NCBI GenBank assembly: GCA_964374035.1
Contig: CAYJWY010000022.1
Span: forward strand, 1-18,616
Reading direction: 5' to 3'
Source of the DNA: CALRGL01 sp964374035
Lineage (GTDB): Bacteria; Patescibacteriota; Patescibacteriia; UBA9934; GWF2-40-263
DNA: 18,616 bases
The first letter of the stretch is position 1. Every line of letters begins with the position of its first letter. The position numbers and the translations under genes are program-made. The notes under the pieces were generated by a model. The model was not told the origin of the DNA and ran no database searches. It saw only the letters and a list, made by a program, of their open reading frames with translations. Below are positions 13,475-18,616 of the stretch, piece by piece.

Positions 13475-13725
13475 ATCAGAATTTCGTCTCGGGCGTACAA
13501 CGCTCGCTCGCGGGCCATCGCTCGCCTCGAGCGACGGCCCGTGAATATCGGCTTCACTTTCCGGTGTCATCACGACGATGACGCTGGTGTCTTTGTCGGC
13601 GGCCGAACCGTTGCGATCATCTCGAGCTCGTCCTTGATGTGACCTCACTGCGCCGACAAGTCGTCCCACCCCCGGGGAGGGGGCCATGCGTTCCCCGTTG
13701 CTCGAGCCTGACTCGAGCTTTTTTT
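13475..13725 (+). ncRNA. Candidate structured RNA, ~250 nt
   Basis: This 400-nt gap has no convincing gene but has a promoter-like extended -10 at one end and a strong terminator at the other. Between them several helices stack. One is CGGGCC-A-TCGCTCG (13511-13524) with CGAGCGA-C-GGCCCG (13528-13541), loop CCT. GTGAA/TTCAC pairs at 13541-13545 with 13553-13557. CCGGTGTCATC (13561-13571) pairs with GATGACGCTGG (13577-13587), using two G-U pairs that only make sense as RNA on this strand. A long-range pair TTGTCGGCG (13593-13601) with CGCCGACAA (13651-13659) closes a domain. A C-run/G-run stem is near 13666-13684, then the terminator. I find no RNase P, tmRNA, SRP or tRNA signature. Alternatives are a decayed gene or a long leader. 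The ends are approximate. Confidence 0.45.
13700..13725 (+). terminator. Terminator upstream of the DUF378 gene
   Basis: GCTCGAG (13700-13706) with CTCGAGC (13712-13718) forms a perfect stem with a 5-nt loop, followed by seven Ts (13719-13725). It works only on the plus strand, where no protein gene lies upstream, which implies a transcript in 13470-13700. Confidence 0.9.
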
Positions 13726-13761
13726 CTCTGTGGATAATTTAAGGACGCGATGTGTGCGAAC

Positions 13762-13770
13762 TGCTATGAT
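13762..13770 (+). promoter_or_regulatory. Extended -10 promoter of the DUF378 gene
   Basis: TGCTATGAT, with no clear -35, 30 nt before ATG 13801. The leader would be about 24 nt, AT-rich and without a Shine-Dalgarno. Confidence 0.55.
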
Positions 13771-13800
13771 TATTCTATTAAGTGTTCGTAATCATTTTTT

Positions 13801-14016
13801 ATGATGAAAGATGGTAAGTGTAATCTTCATTGTGTTGCGTGGTGGCTCCTCTGGGTTGGTGGTCTTAACTGGGGACTCGTCGGCTTGTTCCAGTTCAATC
13901 TTGTCGAGACACTTCTGGGCGGCTGGCCCATGCTCGTGCGCCTTGTCTACATCCTGGTGGGTTTGAGTGCCCTTATGATGCTCGCCGAAATGAAGTGCGT
14001 GAAGTGTAAGAAGTAA
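13801..14016 (+). CDS. DUF378 family small membrane protein, 71 aa
   Basis: A small two-helix membrane protein of the DUF378 (YuzA-like) family, function unknown. Helix 1 includes WWLLWVGGLNWGLVGLF (~14-30) with the family hallmark GGLNWGLVG. A short loop NLVETLLGG follows, then helix 2 LVRLVYILVGLSALMML (~45-61), matching the usual RxxYxLVGLSxL. Both ends carry cysteines: Cys7 and Cys11 at the N-terminus, KCVKCKK at the C-terminus, so metal binding or disulphides are possible; this is inference. ATG 13801 or 13804 could be the start; neither has a Shine-Dalgarno. It is a single-gene unit, followed by the second 24-bp palindrome and then a terminator. Confidence 0.85.
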   Translation: MMKDGKCNLHCVAWWLLWVGGLNWGLVGLFQFNLVETLLGGWPMLVRLVYILVGLSALMMLAEMKCVKCKK

Positions 14017-14017
14017 A

Positions 14018-14042
14018 TCACGTCGTTCGCGAACGACGTGAT
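14018..14042. repeat. 24-bp perfect palindrome, copy 2
   Basis: Identical over 25 nt to 736-760. Here the symmetry extends one base further on each side (14017-14042, 26 bp). It begins 1-2 nt after the DUF378 stop codon and lies just before a separate terminator hairpin, so it is not needed as the terminator itself. Confidence 0.9.
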
Positions 14043-14049
14043 CAACAGA

Positions 14050-14080
14050 AAACGACCCCGCGTGGAGAGCGGGGTCGTTT
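14050..14080 (+). terminator. Terminator of the DUF378 gene
   Basis: AAACGACCCCGC (14050-14061) with GCGGGGTCGTTT (14069-14080) forms a perfect 12-bp stem with a 7-nt loop. A short T-rich run follows. The bcp promoter starts 9 nt later. Confidence 0.85.
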
Positions 14081-14088
14081 ATCTTTTG

Positions 14089-14097
14089 TGCTACAAT
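14089..14097 (+). promoter_or_regulatory. Extended -10 promoter of bcp
   Basis: TGCTACAAT ends 8 nt before ATG 14106. The -35 region is occupied by the upstream terminator stem, so the extended -10 must carry recognition. Confidence 0.65.
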
Positions 14098-14105
14098 TCA
14101 GTCAT

Positions 14106-14579
14106 ATGAAACTCGGTTCAAAAGCTCCATCCTTTTCGCTCCTGGATCAAGACGGTAAGACACACAAGCTTGTGGATTCGCTTGGGAAGTGGGTCCTCAT
14201 CTACTTCTATCCCAAGGACGACACGCCCGGCTGTACGGTGGAGGCTTGCACCATCCGTGACAACTGGCCGGCGTTTAAGAAGTTAAAGATGCAAGTCTTC
14301 GGCATCAGCGGCGACTCGACCAAAAGCCATGAGAAATTTGCGCAGAAGTTTGATTTGCCGTTTACACTCTTATCCGATCCTGACCGAAAGGTCATCGATA
14401 GCTACGGCGCGCTTCAAGACAAGAGCATGTACGGCAAGAAGTTCATCGGTATTCAACGGATGAGTGTGCTCGTCAACCCAAAGGGAAAGATTGCCAAAAT
14501 TTATGAGAAGGTGAAGCCTGCGGAGCATGCGGAGGAAGTTTTGAAGGATCTTAAATCATTCAACGAATGTTATGCCTGA
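14106..14579 (+). CDS. bcp: Thioredoxin-dependent peroxiredoxin, Bcp/PrxQ type
   Basis: Bcp reduces hydrogen peroxide and organic peroxides in the cytosol using thioredoxin. The protein is 157 aa, the normal size. It has the thioredoxin-fold start LGSKAPSFSLLDQDGK, the active-site segment YFYPKDDTPGCTVEAC with peroxidatic Cys43 and resolving Cys48 (the C-x4-C arrangement of PrxQ), and the conserved FGISGDSTKSHEKF. Late motifs IGIQRMSVLVNPKGKI and PAEHAEEVL complete it. ATG 14106 is chosen over the in-frame TTG 14088, because a promoter -10 box lies between them. No Shine-Dalgarno; predicted leaderless. The end overlaps the CCA-adding gene by 8 nt, so the two are likely co-transcribed and translationally coupled. 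Confidence 0.96.
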   Translation: MKLGSKAPSFSLLDQDGKTHKLVDSLGKWVLIYFYPKDDTPGCTVEACTIRDNWPAFKKLKMQVFGISGDSTKSHEKFAQKFDLPFTLLSDPDRKVIDSYGALQDKSMYGKKFIGIQRMSVLVNPKGKIAKIYEKVKPAEHAEEVLKDLKSFNECYA

Positions 14580-16206
14580 GTCTTTTCAGCCTTATCACGA
14601 ACGTGTACTCAAAAAACCAAAACCACCCCTTCACGAATCGCAACTTCCTCGCGAGAAAGAGCGTGGAGAAATGATGATCTATCAAGGACACTCCGCGGAA
14701 TCCTACGCGTCCCATTTGGAAGCGATCAATGGATCTGAAGCACGAGAGTGTTTTGAAACGGTGCTCTCTTTGACGCGTGCTTTACAAGAAGCTGGAGGTC
14801 GCGCGCTCTTGGTCGGTGGTTGTGTGCGCGACGAAGTATTGGGGATGACTTCCAAGGATTTTGATATGGAAGTTTACGGACTCACGCCTGATGCGGTGGA
14901 ACCCATCATGAAAACGTTTGGAAAAGTCGATGCGGTTGGAAAAGCTTTTGGTATTCTGAAACTTTCACGCGGTGGAATGGACATCGATGTCTCATTTCCA
15001 AGAACAGATTCTAAAGTAGGCAATGGACACAAAGGGATTGAAGTAAAGATTGATCCAAACATGTCGGTGAAAGAAGCGGCACGAAGACGCGATTTCACGT
15101 TTAATGCTCTTGCGAAAGATCCACTGACCGGAGAAATTTTTGATGCATTTGGTGGTGTTGAGGATTTACGAAATAGAAAATTACGCGTGACGGACGCTGA
15201 GCGCTTTCAAGACGATCCGTTGCGGCTCATGCGGGCCGCTCAGTTTGTCGGACGCTTCGGACTTCATATGGATCCAGAGTCTCATCAACTCATGGAGTCG
15301 ATGGTTTTAGATCTCAAAGATCTTCCACGAGAACGCATAAAAGAAGAATGGGAAAAATTACTTTTGAAATCAGAACGCCCTTCACTTGCTTTGTTGCATC
15401 TTGATTCTTTGGGAGTGATGCAAGCGTATTTTCCAGAGCTTCACGCGTTGCATGGCACGCAACAGGAATTTGAATGGCATCCGGAAGGGGATGTATGGAT
15501 TCATACGCTCATGGTTGTCGACGCGGCCGCGGATGTGGCTCGTGAGCATCGGGTGGATGCACAAACGAAGCGTGTGATTTTGTGGGCGGCGTTGTGTCAT
15601 GATTTGGGGAAGCCAGCAACAACAACATTTGAAGATGGACGATTGCGTTCACGGGGTCATGAACCTGCCGGTGAAGAACCCACGCGCGTTTTTCTTGAGC
15701 GACTCGGCATGGATCATAAGACAACAAGCAAAGTTATTCGTATCGTGAAAGAGCATCTTTGGCCCGGCATGGCCTTTATCAAAACATCAAAGGGTGAGGA
15801 GATAACAGATGGGGCGTTTCGTAAACTCGCCAAACGCATTTCGCCAGCCACCATTGCGGAGTTGACGTACACCTCCGAGGCGGATAGCCGTGGACGAGGA
15901 CCCTTTCTTGATCCAAATCACAGAGAACAGCTGTTGCTCCCAACGCCTTACGAAGCGGGCACATGGGTTCGCAAACGCGCTCAAGAGCTTGGTGTGGAAA
16001 AAGAAATAGCGCCACCCATTTTACAAGGACGTGATTTGATCGCATTGGGGTTTCGGTCTGGAAAAATTTTTGGTGAAATTATTGCCGCGGCCGAACATCT
16101 GCGCGATGAGCGGAATTATTCACGTGAACAGGTGTTGGGATTATTGATGGACTTTAAACAACCCGAAGATGCTCTTGAACGATTGCGATTTGAACTTCCA
16201 TCCTAG
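14572..16206 (+). CDS. cca: CCA-adding enzyme / poly(A) polymerase family with HD domain
   Basis: This enzyme adds or repairs the CCA 3' end of tRNAs; some relatives add only part of CCA or poly(A). It is 544 aa, with nucleotide-binding head LLVGGCVRDEVLG (79-91) and metal-binding DFD (96-98). The RRRDFTFNALA motif is followed by GGVEDLRNRKLRV and ERFQDDPLRLMRAAQF (the class II core). Then come the neck/body and an HD domain with ALCHDLGKP (His343, Asp344). The N-terminal ~35 residues (proline- and lysine-rich) are not typical of the family. An internal start at 14674 (Met35), with GGAG about 5 nt upstream, could be the real one. The ATG at 14572 overlaps bcp by 8 nt and has only a distant AAGGAT. 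The family is certain; strict CCA specificity is not. Confidence 0.93.
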   Translation: MPESFQPYHERVLKKPKPPLHESQLPREKERGEMMIYQGHSAESYASHLEAINGSEARECFETVLSLTRALQEAGGRALLVGGCVRDEVLGMTSKDFDMEVYGLTPDAVEPIMKTFGKVDAVGKAFGILKLSRGGMDIDVSFPRTDSKVGNGHKGIEVKIDPNMSVKEAARRRDFTFNALAKDPLTGEIFDAFGGVEDLRNRKLRVTDAERFQDDPLRLMRAAQFVGRFGLHMDPESHQLMESMVLDLKDLPRERIKEEWEKLLLKSERPSLALLHLDSLGVMQAYFPELHALHGTQQEFEWHPEGDVWIHTLMVVDAAADVAREHRVDAQTKRVILWAALCHDLGKPATTTFEDGRLRSRGHEPAGEEPTRVFLERLGMDHKTTSKVIRIVKEHLWPGMAFIKTSKGEEITDGAFRKLAKRISPATIAELTYTSEADSRGRGPFLDPNHREQLLLPTPYEAGTWVRKRAQELGVEKEIAPPILQGRDLIALGFRSGKIFGEIIAAAEHLRDERNYSREQVLGLLMDFKQPEDALERLRFELPS

Positions 16207-16212
16207 GTTCGT

Positions 16213-16218
16213 TATGAT
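16213..16218 (+). promoter_or_regulatory. -10 box upstream of rplI
   Basis: TATGAT ends 6 nt before ATG 16225 and begins 7 nt after the cca stop codon. It lacks the TG extension. It would give a leaderless rplI mRNA; read-through from cca is the alternative. Confidence 0.45.
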
Positions 16219-16224
16219 GTCACA

Positions 16225-16674
16225 ATGGATATGAAAGTCATCTTACTAAAAGATGTGACGTCGCTTGGAAAGGAAGGTCAGGTAGTTGAGGTCTCCGATG
16301 GCCATGCCCGCAACTTTTTATTTCCCCAAACGCTTGCTGTTTCTGCCACACCGGATGCGTTGAAGAAACGAGCAGAAAAGGAACAGTCGGTTCAGCGATC
16401 GTCACACAAAGAGATTTCAGTGATGGGCGATATGGCGACTCGGCTCGACGGCACGGAGATCCTGATCGAAGAAAAGATGAGCAAGGGTGGAACGTTTTAT
16501 GCGGCTGTGACGGCCAAGACCATCGCCGATGCACTCAAGAAAAAGAAATTTAACGTCACTCCAGAGATGATCAAACTAGCTTCCCCGATTAAAGAGCCCG
16601 CTGAGATCACCGTCAGCGTGAATCTTCCACACGGCTTCGAGGCAGAGGTCCGAGTTATCATCGAGGGTAAATAA
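16225..16674 (+). CDS. rplI: 50S ribosomal protein L9
   Basis: L9 binds 23S rRNA at the base of the L1 stalk and helps keep the reading frame. The protein is 149 aa from ATG 16225 (147 aa from ATG 16231, the more classical MKVILLKDV start). It has the N-terminal domain signature G-x-VVEVSDGHARNFLFPQ, a long charged connecting helix (~40-75: DALKKRAEKEQSVQRSS) and the C-terminal RNA-binding domain (~80-149, with GTFYAAVTAKTIADAL and HGFEAEVRVIIEG). No Shine-Dalgarno is visible before either start. The position of the -10 box at 16213-16218 favours 16225. It is followed by a strong terminator. Confidence 0.96.
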   Translation: MDMKVILLKDVTSLGKEGQVVEVSDGHARNFLFPQTLAVSATPDALKKRAEKEQSVQRSSHKEISVMGDMATRLDGTEILIEEKMSKGGTFYAAVTAKTIADALKKKKFNVTPEMIKLASPIKEPAEITVSVNLPHGFEAEVRVIIEGK

Positions 16675-16675
16675 T

Positions 16676-16698
16676 ATCGGAGGCATCTCCGATTTTTT
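16676..16698 (+). terminator. Terminator of rplI
   Basis: ATCGGAG (16676-16682) with CTCCGAT (16687-16693) and a GCAT loop, followed by a run of six Ts (16693-16698). It starts right after the stop codon. Confidence 0.9.
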
Positions 16699-16702
16699 AT
16701 TA

Positions 16703-16845
16703 GGAGTGAGGGAGTGAGGAAGTGATAAAGGAAACACTTGGAAAAATTTCAGTCAGAATTTCCCAACTCCCTCATTCCCCAGCTCCCTCACTCCCTCACT
16801 TCCTAACTTTATCACTTTATTACTTTTTCACTTTCCCTCACTCTC
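16703..16845. repeat. Purine/pyrimidine inverted repeat with CTCCCTCA-type units before pyrG
   Basis: Almost all of 16703-16730 is purine apart from the Ts of GTGA units (GGAGTGAG, GGAGTGAGG, AAGTGATAAAG). From 16762 to 16847 the plus strand is nearly all pyrimidine plus A (units CTCCCTCA, CTCCCTCAC, TTTATCACTTTATTAC). The two blocks are complementary: GGAGTGAGGGAGTG (16703-16716) to 16789-16803 with one extra base, and GTGATAAAG (16722-16730) exactly to 16807-16815. It occupies the whole gap before pyrG, and no clear promoter is visible in it. Confidence 0.8.
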
Positions 16846-16848
16846 CCT

Positions 16849-18468
16849 ATGACTCACAAATACATTTTCGTTGTTGGTGGTGTGATGAGTGGTGTTGGAA
16901 AGGGTGTCACAACCGCGTCCATTGGTAGACTTTTGCAATCAAGCGGAGTGAACGTCACGGCGATCAAGATCGATCCGTACGTCAATTTGGATGCCGGCAC
17001 GATGAATCCTGTTGAGCATGGCGAGGTGTTCGTTACCAACGACGGTGATGAAACTGATCAAGATATGGGGAATTACGAGCGATTTCTTGACACGGACTTG
17101 CTCAGCACCAACTACATGACCACAGGACGCGTCTATCAAACCGTGATCGAGAAAGAGCGTAATCTTGAGTACAAGGGAAAATGTGTCCAGGTTGTTCCGC
17201 ATATTCCTCAGGAAGTGATTCGACGTATTAAGCATGCCTCTGAGCAGGCAATGGCAGATATTACCCTTGTTGAGGTTGGTGGAACCGTAGGTGAATACGA
17301 GAACATTCTCTTTCTAGAAGCCGCGCGTATGATGCATCTGGAGGATCCGGAAAACGTCTTGTTTGTGCTTGTGAGTTATCTTCCAGTGCCAAGACATCTG
17401 GGTGAAATGAAGACAAAACCAACACAGCACGCAACGCGCACACTCAATAGCACCGGGATCCATCCGGATTTCATTGTCTGTCGAGGAGAGCAATTTATGG
17501 ATAAGCCGCGTCGTGAAAAACTTAGCGTGTTTTGTAATGTCAAACCTGAATCTGTGATCACAGCGCCGGATGTTCCGTCGATTTATGAAATTCCAGCGTT
17601 GTTTGAGTCCCAAAATTTGTCCGTGACCATTCTCAAAAAGTTTAAGATGCAGGTTCGTACAGCTGATTTACGCGCTTGGAAAGCCATGGCAAACGTCCAA
17701 TCGAAGTCGAAGAAGACGGTGAAGATTGGCGTTGTTGGTAAATACTTTGCCACAGGGGATTACACATTGTCGGATTCGTACATCTCTGTGATCGAGGCGC
17801 TCAAGCATGCGGCTTGGGCGAATAAAGCGCGGATTGAACTTGAGTGGATCGACTCCGAGGTTTTTGAAAAAGATGCAAAGAAGCTTTCCACGCTTGGGAA
17901 GTACGATGGCATTCTCGTTCCGGGAGGATTCGGGACGCGCGGTATCGAAGGAATTCTTTCGACCATTCGTTATTGTCGCGAGAAAAAGATTCCGTACTTT
18001 GGTCTCTGTTACGGCATGCAACTCGCCACGGTTGAGTTTGCTCGAAACGTTCTGGGAAAATCGACAGCCCACACGGTCGAGGTCGATGAAGCTACGAAGG
18101 ATCCGATCATTCATGTGAATCCAACACAGAGCAAGAACATTCGAGAGAATCGTTACGGCGGCACGATGCGCCTGGGAGCGTACGACTGCCAGCTCAAGGC
18201 CGGTTCGATCGCACGCAAGGCGTATGGCCAGGCGACGATCTCGGAACGCCACCGACATCGTTACGAGTTTAACAACGACTACGCAGAGGCACTCGAAAAG
18301 AAGGGGATGATAATCTCGGGCGTGAATCCTGAATCAGATTTGGTCGAGATCATTGAACTCACAAATCATCCATTTTTCGTCGGCGTCCAATTTCATCCTG
18401 AATTTCGATCGCGCCCCCTGCGCCCTCACCCGCTCTTCAAGGCATTCATAAAGGCGGCCATGAAATGA
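16849..18468 (+). CDS. pyrG: CTP synthase
   Basis: CTP synthase makes CTP from UTP, ATP and glutamine in the cytosol. The protein is 539 aa, the normal length. The N-terminal synthetase domain (1-~270) has KYIFVVGGVMSGVGKGVTTA (P-loop-like), KIDPYVNLDAGTMNP, HGEVFVTNDGDETDQDMGNY and EVGGTVGEYEN. The C-terminal glutamine amidotransferase class I domain (~290-539) has PGGFGTRG, nucleophile Cys387 in GLCYGMQ, and His516/Glu518 in QFHPEF. ATG 16849 is the only sensible start. There is no Shine-Dalgarno; the leader is the C/T-rich repeat described above. The upstream rplI terminator implies a separate promoter or partial read-through. No residue needed for either half-reaction is missing. Confidence 0.98.
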   Translation: MTHKYIFVVGGVMSGVGKGVTTASIGRLLQSSGVNVTAIKIDPYVNLDAGTMNPVEHGEVFVTNDGDETDQDMGNYERFLDTDLLSTNYMTTGRVYQTVIEKERNLEYKGKCVQVVPHIPQEVIRRIKHASEQAMADITLVEVGGTVGEYENILFLEAARMMHLEDPENVLFVLVSYLPVPRHLGEMKTKPTQHATRTLNSTGIHPDFIVCRGEQFMDKPRREKLSVFCNVKPESVITAPDVPSIYEIPALFESQNLSVTILKKFKMQVRTADLRAWKAMANVQSKSKKTVKIGVVGKYFATGDYTLSDSYISVIEALKHAAWANKARIELEWIDSEVFEKDAKKLSTLGKYDGILVPGGFGTRGIEGILSTIRYCREKKIPYFGLCYGMQLATVEFARNVLGKSTAHTVEVDEATKDPIIHVNPTQSKNIRENRYGGTMRLGAYDCQLKAGSIARKAYGQATISERHRHRYEFNNDYAEALEKKGMIISGVNPESDLVEIIELTNHPFFVGVQFHPEFRSRPLRPHPLFKAFIKAAMK

Positions 18469-18530
18469 ATTCATTGTTGGTTATCCTGTGTCTTCTCGTA
18501 ATTTAGGAACAAACAAGATTTCATCGTTGT

Positions 18531-18573
18531 CCGTCATCCTTCTGGTGCACTCAGAATGACGAATGGAAACTCG
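18531..18573. repeat. Dispersed hairpin repeat, short copy
   Basis: GTCATCCTTCTG (18533-18544) can pair with CAGAATGAC (18552-18560), with a 3-nt bulge. Then 18549-18573 repeats 61-85 with one mismatch. It is a shortened member of the family at the left end. It lies 60 nt after pyrG and could act as its hairpin, but no T-run follows. Confidence 0.65.
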
Positions 18574-18588
18574 CTGTTGTCTGTCATC

Positions 18589-18616
18589 TGTCATCCTGAG
18601 TGCATCCGAAGGATCT
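18589..18616. repeat. Dispersed hairpin repeat, right-end fragment
   Basis: TGTCATCCTGAGTGCA is the reverse complement of 58-73 except at its first base. The last 16 bases equal the first 16 of the window. Read across the end and into position 17, it completes the stem-loop begun at the left end. A short tandem CTGTCAT (18581-18594) precedes it. Confidence 0.75.

Noticed and set aside
13448..13687. 79-aa minus-strand ORF in the pgi-DUF378 gap
   Set aside because: No start signal or family, and the terminator and helices favour a plus-strand RNA; kept only as an alternative to test.
16703..16848. CRISPR-like array before pyrG
   Set aside because: Units are 8-9 nt, degenerate and without spacers; this is an inverted low-complexity repeat.
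1..18616. Small circular plasmid, because both ends share 16 bases
   Set aside because: The shared bases belong to a repeat with another copy in the window, and the gene content (pyrG, rplI, pgi, tRNA-Trp) is chromosomal.

Overview
The window is a gene-dense bacterial chromosome segment with moderate GC. It carries single-copy housekeeping genes (pyrG, rplI, pgi, a CCA-adding enzyme, tRNA-Trp, recQ, bcp) beside several proteins I cannot name. The best guess is a Candidate Phyla Radiation / Patescibacteria genome of the Parcubacteria type. Support is the very large helical 'giant' protein with an acetyltransferase-like tail, the coiled-coil lytic transglycosylase, the small membrane proteins and a high share of genes without a Shine-Dalgarno site. 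This is inference; no marker here fixes the lineage. The tRNA-Trp(CCA) and normal ORF structure give no hint of a changed genetic code.

Layout, left to right. 1-85: fragment of a dispersed hairpin repeat. 111-248 (-): C-terminal remnant of an EVE-domain gene. 285-608 (+): orphan 107-aa protein with its terminator. 768-2552 (+): recQ, preceded by a 24-bp perfect palindrome. 2549-5926 (-): 1125-aa giant protein. 5932-7278 (-): exported coiled-coil lytic transglycosylase, 5 nt upstream of the giant gene on the same strand. 7383-8321 (+): divergent coiled-coil protein. 8375-8448 (-): tRNA-Trp. 8574-9065 (-): unknown 163-aa protein. 9174-9935 (+): short-chain dehydrogenase. 9966-10661 (-): CDP-alcohol phosphatidyltransferase. 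10800-11270 (+): DoxX-like membrane protein. 11318-12088 (-): glycine-rich membrane protein with an apparent N/C duplication. 12130-13392 (-): pgi. About 13475-13725 (+): candidate structured RNA with its own promoter and terminator. 13801-14016 (+): DUF378 protein, followed by a second copy of the palindrome. 14106-18468 (+): bcp, CCA-adding enzyme, rplI and pyrG. The right end returns to the repeat family seen at the left end; the first and last 16 bases are identical.

How the genes work together. The right half is core maintenance: peroxide removal, tRNA 3'-end repair, translation and CTP supply. pgi belongs to sugar phosphate metabolism, the CDP-alcohol transferase to membrane lipids, and the transglycosylase to the cell wall. 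The transglycosylase and giant protein look like one operon, and the divergent coiled-coil gene may share control with them.

The clearest regulatory theme is initiation. Six genes have a TATAAT-like -10 box (five of them with the extended TGn motif) 6 or 8 nt before their ATG and no Shine-Dalgarno, so their mRNAs should be essentially leaderless. At least three other genes (285, 9065-, 10661-) have strong Shine-Dalgarno sites. The main unexplained elements are the two identical palindromes, the candidate RNA upstream of the DUF378 gene, the purine/pyrimidine inverted repeat before pyrG and the giant protein.
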